Below the pieces are notes generated by a model, which worked only from the letters and a program-made list of their open reading frames with translations, did no database searches and was not told the origin of the DNA. Below are positions 1-9,560 of a stretch of 64,000 nucleotides of DNA, in pieces. This DNA comes from Siderastrea radians (taxonomy: Eukaryota > Cnidaria > Anthozoa > Scleractinia > Rhizangiidae). The DNA lies in assembly GCA_964017195.1 (NCBI GenBank), contig OZ024890.1:25475701-25539700 (forward strand), in the 5' to 3' direction. Made by a program: the position numbers and the translations under genes. Each line of letters begins with the position of its first letter. The stretch's first letter is position 1.

Positions 1-362
1 TAGTAGTCCGTACTGTAGGTAACGCATTCAGCAGAGTCCCAGTCGATTCTGTGGTTTGTTTTTAAATGGTGCTCAGCAATGTGATTGTTGATATCACCAT
101 TTCTAGTTGCTCGTTTGTGTTCAGTCAGTCGGACGTTCAGATTTCTGCCGGTCTCACCAATATAAGTGGCCTGGCAGTCGCAGCATTTGATTTTATAAAC
201 TGCTCCCCGTCTGTCGCTCGGTTCGTCTTTGTCTTTAACGTTCGTCAGTAGCTGTCGTAAAGTAGTGATAGGTTTGTGAGCAACGCGGATGTTGTAGGGT
301 TGTAGGATTCGTGCGATAGTTTCAGAAGTCCCTTTGATGTAAGGTACTTGCGGTTCTGTCCC
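1..362 (-). CDS. Penelope-like element C-terminal region with GIY-YIG endonuclease, partial
   Basis: Reading the minus strand from 362 to 1 gives about 120 uninterrupted codons. They include the linker PYIKGTSETIARIL, a Cys-x2-Cys pair (KCCDC) and the GIY-YIG core ATYIGETGRNLNVRLTEHK, then NNHIAEH. The reading frame runs off the left edge of the window. It is the better preserved of the two copies here: where the plus copy has a stop at 1955-1957 this one has a tryptophan codon, and where the plus copy has Arg this one keeps the first Cys of the CxxC pair. Its function would be target-DNA nicking for retrotransposition. It is a fragment, not a host gene. Confidence 0.8.
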
Positions 363-371
363 GTCAGAGGG

Positions 372-2118
372 AGCTTTCAGAATCAGCCAGGGACAACATC
401 AGAAGTAGAATAGCTTCTACTATACAATCAGCCTCTCTACCTGACAGTAACTTGACTAAAGACGAACGACAAGCACTAAAACGACTGAAAACCGACGAAA
501 ACATTGTCATACTCCCCGCTGACAAAGGACGAGTGACTGTTGTTATGGACAAGACAGACTATTACGACAAAATGGACGCACTTGTTAACGACAAACAGAC
601 GTACCAATTAAGTACTTAAACGAGACCCGACGCCAGCACTTCAACGCAAACTTAACAGCAAAGTACTTGACCTCAAGAAAACTGACGCTATTGACATTCA
701 ACGCTACAACAGACTGAGGTGCCGTGTACCACAACCACCGAAGCTTTACGGACTACCGAAACTGCACAAACCTAACATACCCATGCGACCCATAGTCTCA
801 TTCTGTGGGTCTCCGACTTATCAACTGTCCAAATACTTGACTACCGTACTGAAACCTTTGACCGACGAAACACGACACAAACTACAGTCGACTGAGAACT
901 TTATTGACGCAATCAAGACAGTACAAGTACCTGACGACTACAAACTAGTGTCTTTTGATGTGAAATCACTGTTCACCAGTATTCCACTTCAGCTGGCTCT
1001 AGACTGCACTGAGACCGCCATCAACAACTCTACTATTGAACTACCGCTACCTACAGACGACTTAATGGACTTACTGAACCTCTGTCTTACTTCTACGTAT
1101 TTTCAGTATAACGGCAAGCACTACAAACAGTTGCACGGAACAGCTATGGGCTCACCAGTTTCCGTTGTTGTTGCAGAAATCGTTATGCAAAACATCAAGG
1201 AACGAGCCCTCGCAACTTACAAACGAACACTACCACTCTGGCTACGTTACGTTGACGATACCTTTACAGCCGTACACAAAGACGAAATCGACGATTTTCA
1301 CGAACACCTCAACGGACAAAACACCGACATACAGTTTACTAAGGAGATCGAGGAAAATGGTAAAATACCTTTTCTAGACTGCTTAGTTACCCGCGACAAT
1401 AACGGACTACGGACGACAATTTACATAAAACCGACTGACTAATCGACCAATCATCTTACAACCCAACTTCTCACAAAGCTACGACTATACGGACCCTGAC
1501 AAGACGCGCGCAACTAGTTTGTGACTCACCTGACAGCTTAACGGACGAAAACAAGTACTTAGACAACGTTTTCAACAAGAACAATTACAACCGGGACTTT
1601 ATTAGACACAACACTTACAGAAACTCCGAACCAAACGCTACGAACACTAACGCGACACCTGTCACTACTGCAACCAACTATCGCACGAATCCTACAACCC
1701 TACAACATCCGCGTTGCTCAAAACCTATCACTACTTTACGACAGCTACTGACGAACGTTAAAGACAAAGACGAACCGAGCGACAGACGGGGAGCAGTTTA
1801 TAAAATCAAACGCTGCGACTGCCAGGCCACTTATATTGGTGAGACCGGCAGAAATCTGAACGTCCGACTGACTGAACACAAACGAGCGACTAGAACTGGT
1901 GATATCAACAATCACATTGCTGAGCACCATTTAAAAACAAACCACAGAATCGACTGAGACTCTGCTGAATGCGTTACCTACAGTACGGACTACTATCAAC
2001 GAATCACTCTGGAAAGCTGGTTTACTAACTTAGAACAAACACCACTGAACCGTTGCCAACAGCTACCTGCACCTTACAAACGACTGATTGCCGACAATAA
2101 CAAGACAGACAAACAATA
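372..2118 (+). pseudogene. Penelope-like reverse transcriptase / GIY-YIG protein, broken
   Basis: The N-terminal part (372-about 612) reads LSESARDNIRSRIASTIQSA and ILPADKGRVTVVMDK. After a frameshift near 612-640 the frame continues with PPKLYGLPKLHKP and MRPIVSFCGSPTY, then the longest open piece at 783-1442. That piece shows RT motifs: SFDVKSLFTSIP (first catalytic Asp), GTAMGSPVS, and LRYVDDTF, where YVDD is the catalytic loop. A stop at 1441-1443 and a further frame change precede the GIY-YIG part at about 1745-2118. That part is interrupted by TGA at 1955-1957. The RT core looks intact, but the protein as a whole cannot be made. Confidence 0.85.
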
Positions 2119-2329
2119 GACAAACTGACTTATTTGACTAACAATAGACCAACGGACATTTGACTAACAAAAGACGGATCGAAACGCACCAATCACGTTT
2201 ACAGTCTTCACAGCCAATAACATCACGGCTTAACTGACAGACGACCAATAACATCACGAGATCGTCGACCAATCAGGACAACGACCAGAGACTTATAACA
2301 TCTACTGACGATTCACAGTTCACTTGACT

Positions 2330-2374
2330 CTGATGATGACTTCCGCTCAGGTTGTCGAAACGTCAGTCAATGTC
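2330..2374 (+). ncRNA. hammerhead-ribozyme-like motif in the Penelope 3' tail
   Basis: CTGATGA (2330-2336), GAAA (2357-2360) and a GTC (2372-2374) occur in the order expected for a hammerhead core. A short stem III can be drawn between the bases after GAA and those before TC, and a weak stem II (GAC/GTC plus CC/GG, with an extra U). Stem I is poor in this copy. Hammerhead ribozymes are known from Penelope-like elements. The same motif order recurs at 44882-44926. I cannot fold it properly here, so the call is tentative. Confidence 0.4.
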
Positions 2375-2420
2375 ACCTCAAACAGTCCTTCTCAGGACTA
2401 CACTCACCCGGACGATCATA

Positions 2421-3407
2421 ATTTACCGAACAATCGATAATGTTGGGAAACACTTTGAATTTAGTGTCCTAGACACATTTTCTAGGTGTTGGAACACCAT
2501 GTTTTCTCTCAGTCCAGCTGCTCGGCTGTTGTGGAAGACAAGAACTGGCACAGCAATGCGACTTCATTCCAAAACCAGATGGTGGAGCAAATGGGAAGTC
2601 CTCAATCAGGTCATGGAGTTTTTTGGGGATGTTGAGCCCTTTCTAAGAGAAAATGATAACCTGTCTCCTGTTTGCCGTGCAAGCCTGTTGGAGATTTTTG
2701 ATGATCCAGCTACTGCTAGAGACTTAGACATTGAGCTTGCTGCTATGATTGATGCGGGCAAGCACTTTGTTCAAGCAACTTATTATCTTGAGGGGGATGG
2801 TCCCTTAGTATTTACTTGCTATGAGCGTTTGTCCGCATTAGCACATGCAATAGCCATTGAATCTTATCCAAACACTGAGGCCAAAGCTCGCCAACATGCA
2901 GGTAGAAATATGGAATTGTACAACCAGTTAGTTGCTCAAGCAAAGGCATGCATCAATCCAGGCTTCCGCTTTTACCAACAGAAATTCAGTGTGCAATTCC
3001 ATAATATTGTCCGTGCATTTAAGGCTGCACGCTTATGCTGCCCAATACAGGTGCAAGCACTACATCCAACTGCTGCATCAGTCCAGGAACTAAAGCAATT
3101 TAGTTTCATTACTGATGCAGAAGTTGTACAGCTTGTGGAAGAGCTGCCAAACTATCTGGCCATTGCTGATGGTGCAGCCATTGAAACAGAGGAAGGCAAA
3201 GTACAGTGGTGGGCTACAGTTGCCGCTGCTCTCCCAAATTGGTCTGCTGCAGTCAAAAAGATCTTGTTGGTGCAGCCTAGTTCAGCATCAGCTGAACGAG
3301 TGTTTAGCCTGCTGCAAAATGCATTTAGCAAGCAGCAAGAGGCAGCATTAGAGGAAACAGTGGAAACATCGGTCATGTTACGTTACAATGACAATAAGCG
3401 CACATGA
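2421..3407 (+). pseudogene. hAT-family transposase, 5'-truncated
   Basis: An open frame of about 325 codons follows directly on the Penelope tail. It contains TRWWSKWEVLNQVMEFFGDVE (mid-protein region of hAT-like proteins) and ends with ILLVQPSSASAERVFSLLQNA, the hAT C-terminal dimerisation signature. The zinc finger and the first catalytic region are missing, apparently because the Penelope element joins at about 2420. No ATG near the junction belongs to this protein. It is a DNA-transposon relic whose frame happens to remain open. Confidence 0.85.
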
Positions 3408-3771
3408 AATCTTGAATTATATGTCTGTAGAGGACTAGCTGGTGGTGCAAAACATTGACCAACAGGGACAGTGCTCTGTTCTACATCCACAAAGATGTAA
3501 ATATTGAAAGACTATGGTTTTATACCACATACACTCGTGTATGTCAGAGAAACTTTATATATTTAATAAGCATATTAGCGTGGTTATCAATCACGTGGTT
3601 ATCGTAATAGAAAGCCAATACAGAGAATCAGATTTTTATGATTTGGGTTGAGAGAGACTCAGCCTTACAATATTGATGAGTCAGTATGATATAATTATGT
3701 ATATAATATCTATGCAAAGTTAAATCTATTCATTAAGTTGTTAATCAATCTCTTACACTAAAAAATTGAAA
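3408..3771. other. hAT 3' flank, no gene seen
   Basis: AT-rich sequence after the transposase stop. I see no coding region; it is presumably the 3' untranslated part of the hAT element. Confidence 0.4.
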
Positions 3772-3897
3772 GCAACTTTTGAGCAACTTTTGGATTTTGG
3801 GGCAACTTTTGAGCAACTTTTAGAGTTTTGGAGCAACTTTTGAGCAACTTTTTGAGAAAATTGGAGCAACTTTTTGAGAAAATTGGAGCAACTTGTG
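3772..3897 (+). repeat. short tandem repeat of gagcaactttt(g/t)
   Basis: About eight variants of gcaactttt occur in roughly 125 bases, spaced by gag, ggattttggg or tgagaaaattgga. It lies just downstream of the hAT fragment and may be its subterminal region. Confidence 0.75.
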
Positions 3898-4396
3898 GAC
3901 AGCCCTAAGGCTCCCCGTATAGGCCATTATAGGGAGTACCCCCCCCGGGGATTCGTGGTGCGTCAACATGCAAGGGAAGGACAGAGGAAAGTTTCTCCCT
4001 CCGTCCCAAAAGGCTTTGCGCGCATTGCTACTACGATTGACGACTGACGAGTGGAATCAGACCTGGTTTTTCCGGTGTGCGACATCTGCAGACTGCAGAC
4101 CGCAGTTGACTGGAAAAAGATCCCGTACATCACAGTGACATCATGAATAATATTTCCCATGCAAGTTTCAAACAACAATACATGTATGCATGTACTAACG
4201 GCTTATTAGCAATTACGTTTCAGCTTTTACCTGACACCTTTTGTAGGCACTTACGACTACGTGAGGTCTTTTCTTCGACAGCTGACGCACATTTAGACCA
4301 TCTTATCTCTCTTTGTGGCGATAGTCATTGATTGATTGGTGAAGGGGCGGGCAGCTCCAATTTTTTTTTTTTTTTTTTTGAAGACAAGGTTCATAG
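3898..4396. other. no gene; G/C-rich MITE-end fragment and poly-T run
   Basis: Contains gggagtacccccccc (about 3931-3948), which resembles one end of the G-rich MITEs at 41519 and 48781, and an 18-base T run near 4361-4379. The short ORFs here have no recognisable product. Confidence 0.4.
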
Positions 4397-6942
4397 TCAG
4401 GGCTCGAGACTAAAGGTAGCCAACCAATCACAGACTACTAGAAATTCCGTTTTCATTGGCTAGTAAGTTTTGCGCTTTCACTAGCCATTTTTGCTAGTGA
4501 AAATGTCAAAGCAGTAAAGCACCGGATGGAAACGAAACTAAATATTGCTTCTGATGATCGGATCCCAAAAGCAAATTGAATGAGCAGAAACTAAAACTTA
4601 TTCCATAGAAAGATATCATAATGTTTGTACGATACTTGTTTTGTCCTCTCAACGTTTTTCTCTACTAATTCTTGTCTCAGATGGCAACGTTTTTCCCGTC
4701 ATTTCTACGTTCGAACGAAATTAGCCGGCTTCAGAACGTTTCACCATACGTTTCCTTGAAAGGTCCATTAGTGCGTTCATATGATATTTGTCTACACGTT
4801 AGTAGGTTCACACAATTCTTTAGTCTTCTGTTATCGACTTTTTTCCATTAATTGCTCCCTTCGTACAATAGTTTCTCTTTCCAGCGTTTCTCTCTAGGTA
4901 ACGTCTTCAAAACGTTTCTCCGTACGTAAGTAGGTCCGTCGATTTATTAGTCTAGCCTTCTCAACGCTTCTTTGTACGTTAGCACGTTCGCGCGATATTG
5001 TTCTGCTCTTCCTAAGATTTTCAGTGTGTTAGTACATTCGTATGATAAGTCAACACTGCTTAGCGTATCTCTGTACCTTAGTATGTTCATACGGTATTAG
5101 TCTTGTCTTCTCAACGATTATCCGTACGTTAGTGCGATTTTAGTTGTCTCATTTACGTTTCTCCGTAATTTATTGTCCCACTGTAATAGTTCAGTTTGTC
5201 CTTTCGGCGTTCTTCCGTACCTCTCTCCTCCGCAGAGGCTCAAAGGGGTTTTTCGCGCAGGGAGCGCAGGCGTAAAAGTGGATCATTTTCGGTTTACGCG
5301 CCTGCACTCACTTCGAACAGCGGAAATCTAATAACGCCTCACCGAACCTTTGCGGAGGAGGGAGCTTCCGTACGTCACACACGTTCTTACGGAATTAGTT
5401 TTGTTTAGTAACGTTTCTTCGTAAGTTAGTAGTTGCGTATTTTATTAGTCTCTCTCTGTATCTTGGTACGTTGGCAGCGTTTCTCCGCCTACTATGATGC
5501 ATTTGCAACCAACGCGTTTGATATGAGTTCTCAACGTTTCTCCGTATCTCACTCTTACGCTCAAACTAAGAGAACCGTGAACACTGAAAATATTTCTGGA
5601 AAGTTTATTGTGTTTTGACCAATCACATGCGAGACCTTGCAACCGCAGAAAACGAACGGGTTTCTCAGTCACGGAACAGATTCGGTTCTCAATTTGTTTC
5701 GAAAGACCTTCATCTCAACTTACAAGAATTTAAATTGTTATTTCTTTCTATCTGAGAGCTACATGCACTACGGGAGCGAAAAATGTGTTGGTAGTCTTTG
5801 GCTTGTTGCATTGTAGCACCGGCCGCGGATTGTCGAAACCGGCCTTCCTTATTTTTCAACAGCCTGATATAACGGTGCTAAATTTGAAAATGAGTCATTT
5901 TCAAAAGTTGGCACTAGTCGTTGTATGATGCAAGCCCGGCTCGAAGGCATGGATGATTCGGCCTAAATAAATCGAGTCAGCTGTGCTATCAATGGGTGAG
6001 TTTGGAGGAAGAAATTTGCAGGTTTTACATTAAGGTGAAATAACTGCAGCTTGAGTTGTTTTATTTGAAATGTCGGACACGCTAATCGTTGCGTCGGCTT
6101 GTTGAAAACTTTTATTCTCCAAAAGCGCTCAAACATATTTTCGCTTGCGTAGTTCGTGTGGCTCTCAGATAGAAAGCAATAGCACTTTCCATTTCTGTAA
6201 GATGAAAATGAATATTAAACCTTGACGTCTTTCGAAACGACTCGAGAACCAATTCAACTCGATTCCGTGACTGAGAACCCATTCATTTTCCGCGGTTACA
6301 AGGTCTCGCATGTGATTGGTCAAAACTCACATTCCAGGAATATTTTCGGTGTTCATGGTTTTCTTATTAGTTTGAGTGTAGTAAGTTCGAACTTTAGTAG
6401 TTTTTTCTATTCAATGTTTCTCTGCACTTAAATACGCTTATAATTTACTAGTCTTCTCTTGAAGACGTTTTTCCCTACGTGAGTTGAGTGCTGTATCAGT
6501 CTTGTCTTTTTGACGTTTCTCCGTACCCTAACAACGTTTATACAAAGTTAGTCTTGTCTTCCCAACGTTTCTCCGTACGAGGCCATGCTCACATAAGGTT
6601 AACTGTTCAAGTTATTCGTCATGATCTGGCCGAAACGGAAAAGAGAGGCGTGAACTACATCGCGCTCGGCTGGGAATTTGCTCTGAAGGCACATAGTACT
6701 TTGTATTCCGCGTGTGAGGATCTGTAACCGTTGGAAAGAATAGTCAACATTCAAGTTCTTCACTCTTGAGGTTACGGAGAGGCATGTTTACAGTACTTAA
6801 CTCGGCTAAAAATTAGACATATTGAACACAGTATGAGATTATGCAAAAAAGTCTGGCTAATGAAAATTTATTTTAGCTAGTGAAATCAAACCTCTCACTA
6901 GCCACTTGGCTACTAAGCTGAAAAGTTAGTCTCGAGCCCTGC
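4397..6942. mobile_element. foldback-like DNA element with internal approximately 50-bp repeats
   Basis: The ends are perfect 16-base inverted repeats (CAGGGCTCGAGACTAA at 4398-4413; its complement at 6926-6941). CATAG flanks both sides (4392-4396 and 6942-6946), a possible 5-bp target duplication offset by one base. Subterminal blocks rich in CACTAGCCA/TAGTGAAA are also inverted. Inner segments at about 5565-5770 and 6150-6375 are clear inverted copies of each other. Between end and inner segment, many degenerate copies of a unit containing AACGTTTCTCCGTACGTTAG run in the same direction at about 4640-5560 and 6385-6590. No transposase is visible, so it is non-autonomous. Confidence 0.75.
5221..5364. 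mobile_element. 144-bp MITE nested in the foldback element
   Basis: Ends are inverted repeats of the form CTCYCTCCTCCGCARAGG. The nine bases CTTCCGTAC occur immediately before (5212-5220) and after (5365-5373), which looks like a 9-bp target duplication. That length fits Mutator-like elements. The target motif is part of the host repeat array, so part of the match could be chance. Confidence 0.7.
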
Positions 6943-7139
6943 ATAGCGGTCGACAACCCGTCCTAAAAAAACGATGGGCATCTGAAAATATGCAATTCCT
7001 TAAAATTAACTTTCTAACGGACAACCTGATTGACCTTCAGGACCATTTGTGAAAACGTTTCTAGTATACCTAATGCCCATCGTTTTTTCTTGCATGGCAG
7101 GTTCGGAAAGGGGAGAAATTATGTATTCAAATAGAGAGA
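6943..7139. other. short intergenic stretch, nothing recognised
   Basis: AT-rich sequence between two elements; no coding signal. Confidence 0.4.
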
Positions 7140-7687
7140 TTAAGCATCGCGATTACGGCAAACGGCAGACGTCAACCTGCCGGCTGCCGCTTGCCGTCTG
7201 CTGTTTTAAAATGGACCATTTGTTCTTTTTAAAATAAGCTTCGTGTAAACTTATTAAAAGATAGGATACACAAAAAACCAGCTATCTAACTTTTAACTAA
7301 AATATTTGTTACCGGTTCAATGTAGTTTCCTTGGGATATTTTGACGTAGTGCATAATTATAGCGCCATTTTCATAAAACAGTTGATAGCCTTTGCGAAAG
7401 TGATGACCAATATCAGCTCGCTTTCTCGCACTTTTTGTTCCCTTTTCTGTTAACACTGACGGTAAACCGGTCCGTTTGCGTAGAAAAATAAATAAAACAT
7501 CTCTGGGCTTAAGCACAGGCTGATAATTGTAGCAGAACGAATCAAAAACTTTAAAAAAAATACTCACATTGTTGACAAACGCGAGAACAGGCCTCTTCGC
7601 GTTGAAAACGGAAAACAGCAAACGTGAAAAATGGCGGGAAACTCATGGTATTTTTCCGTTCGCGTTTGCCGTTAACGTGATGCTTAA
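7140..7687. mobile_element. MITE flanked by TTAA
   Basis: Left end TTAAGCATCGCGATTACGGC and the reverse complement of the right end TTAAGCATCACGTTAACGGC match at 17 of 20 bases. TTAA at 7140-7143 and 7684-7687 would suit a piggyBac-type target duplication, though the terminal bases are not typical of that superfamily. No coding capacity is visible. Confidence 0.6.
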
Positions 7688-8214
7688 CAGACCTGCCAAC
7701 TCTCACGGTTTCACCGTGAGACTCACGGTTTGGGGTATCAACTCACGGTCTCACGATTTGGCCTCCAAATCTCACGGTGAATCAGAAAATCTTGAAATTG
7801 CCAAACAATTCAGGTAGTATGAAGCAATATTGAAAAACCGTGTTGAAAATGGCCAAGTTTGTCACATCTAATGTTTGAGGGAAAGCTGGGTACAATTCCG
7901 ACCTCATGCCCGTGAAACCATAGGTCAATATAGGTGTGCTTAGGTCTCTGGGGAAGATAGAGCTGTGAATAGTTAACTCAAACTGGCGTCTCGCGTCGAC
8001 AGCGAAACAGAAACTGACTTCAAAAAATGCGGCAAAAGAAGACAATAGGTAGCACAAATAAGGTAAAGAATACCTTGAAACAAGAAATCTACCATTTTTA
8101 TTTTCATTTTACACATATTTTGGTAATCTCCAGGTTTGAGGTCCCAGTCTCCAGGTTTTTCTGGGCTTTTTTGCAAGTCTCCAGATTTGCACGTTTTGGA
8201 GGTTGGCAGGTCTG
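7688..8214. mobile_element. MITE with CAGACCTGCCAAC ends
   Basis: CAGACCTGCCAAC at 7688-7700 is repeated inverted as GTTGGCAGGTCTG at 8202-8214. GCTTAA flanks both ends (7682-7687 and 8215-8220), consistent with a 6-bp target duplication. Short CTCACGG motifs are repeated behind the left end and CTCCAGRTTTG motifs before the right end. It inserted exactly at the right edge of the TTAA-flanked element. Confidence 0.7.
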
Positions 8215-8220
8215 GCTTAA

Positions 8221-9059
8221 TGTCTCCAATGTTTCTCTCCTTTCCCTTCCCTTTCCGCGCCTGCCACGCACGCAGGATAAATCTTTTATCTGCATACGTA
8301 CGGCTGCTATTAAATAGCTATCATTGTATGAACGATAACGGAAATCTGTCACTTAATTTGACCAAATTTGATTCTTTGTAATTTAGTTTTTATTTGTCAT
8401 TTTTTCTCTTTCTTTTTTCCCCAGTTCACGTCCAGCCCAGGCTTCTTTGGAGCGGTCAAGAAGTTACTAAGCTCTGCCAGCGACCTAAAGAAGTCTCAGC
8501 TCTTTTTGTGGAAAAAGCGAAGCGTTTAATTTCATAGACTCCCTTTTCCCAGTTTAAAGATAGCCGGCTGCACTTGCGCGCCCTGCTTACTACTGCTCGT
8601 GTCATTGAAAAAAAAAAAAATAATAGGAACGCAATGCGTGCACAAAGCAATAGTGCTTTCCAACTGACGTGGGATAAATTACAATAAATTAAATAACAAA
8701 TTGAACTGGTTATGAAACGATTTGAATTAATCAAGTATGTTTTTTTTTCGGAAAGGAAATTGGGATTAATGAATTGAGACCAGGTAAGAGTGAGACCACA
8801 AAGTTGTCTGAAAAAATAAGACATCCTAAAACGGGAGTACGAGAGCTACTGTAAATATCTGGGAGTACAACAAGACTACCCCACCTTTCCCCCCCCGCCC
8901 ACTCCAGGGGGGACTTCGGTTTTAGGTGTGGGTGATTTTTCGGACATTCTTTTTTAAGGTATTTGGTAGGTTTCCTTTTCATCTTTTTGGCAACCCACCA
9001 TTCAACATTTATGAAAAATTGCAAACTGTCACTGCTAACTGAGTCCTACCTAAATAGCT
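8221..9059. other. no gene recognised
   Basis: Low-complexity AT-rich DNA with C-runs near 8890 and several short overlapping ORFs on both strands that have no protein-like features. Confidence 0.4.
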
Positions 9060-9560
9060 CTAATATGCATAATAATGATAATAATATAATAATAAAAAGC
9101 ATTTCTTTAGCGCCATATCCAAGGGCTCATGGCGCTTTACAACGTCATAGTAATATTTAAAATAGATTCAAAAATTTACATCAGTGATAAAAACCATAAA
9201 CAAATACTTAACTAAAATATATACATAGAAGAACATAAATATCTAAGAGTACTAACTACTAATATTTACACTATAGGCATCAATTCTACTTAGTTAAAAT
9301 TTTCGCGGAATAATTGAGCCTTTAAGCTAATTTTGAAGTTTGGAAGATCATCGTGATGGCGGACAGGTTCTGGTAATGAGTTCCATAGTTTAGGTGCGGC
9401 AAATGAGAACGATCGACAGCCATAACCCCTCAACTTGGCTGATGGTACTATCAGGAGCCTCTTAAATGCAGATCTTAACGGCTTCTTGATGGTCTGTAGG
9501 GCTGCAACATTTCTGTTATGTAAGAAGGTGCTAACCCATATAGATAGACTAGCTCTAATA
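9060..9560 (-). mobile_element. 5'-truncated LINE (L2/CR1-like) 3' end
   Basis: On the minus strand a conceptual translation of about 9480-9300 gives RGYGCRSFSFAAPKLWNSLP followed by EPVRHHDDLPNFKISLKAQLF. This is the extreme C-terminus of ORF2 proteins in the L2/CR1 group. The 3' end (9060-9130) has the GCGCCATGAGCCCTTGGATATGGCGC tail followed by an ATT-rich run. The upstream RT is missing, as usual for truncated LINE copies. The left (5') limit is approximate. Confidence 0.75.

Larger units (their letters stand above)
1..2420. mobile_element. Penelope-like retroelement, two copies in inverted orientation
   Basis: Bases 1-319 are the reverse complement of 1677-1995, so a minus-strand copy cut by the window edge meets a plus-strand copy near 362-372. 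The plus copy carries a reverse transcriptase and a GIY-YIG endonuclease region, followed by a 3' tail that ends near 2420. That tail recurs alone at 44871-44975. Inverted or tandem partial copies at the 5' side are characteristic of Penelope-like elements. The plus copy is broken by frameshifts and a stop, so it is not autonomous. Confidence 0.85.

Noticed and set aside
3963..4331. Overlapping short ORFs on both strands after the hAT fragment
   Set aside because: No family resemblance, and they overlap repeat-end sequence.
8027..8381. Overlapping ORFs on both strands
   Set aside because: They lie at the right end of a MITE and in low-complexity DNA with no protein features.
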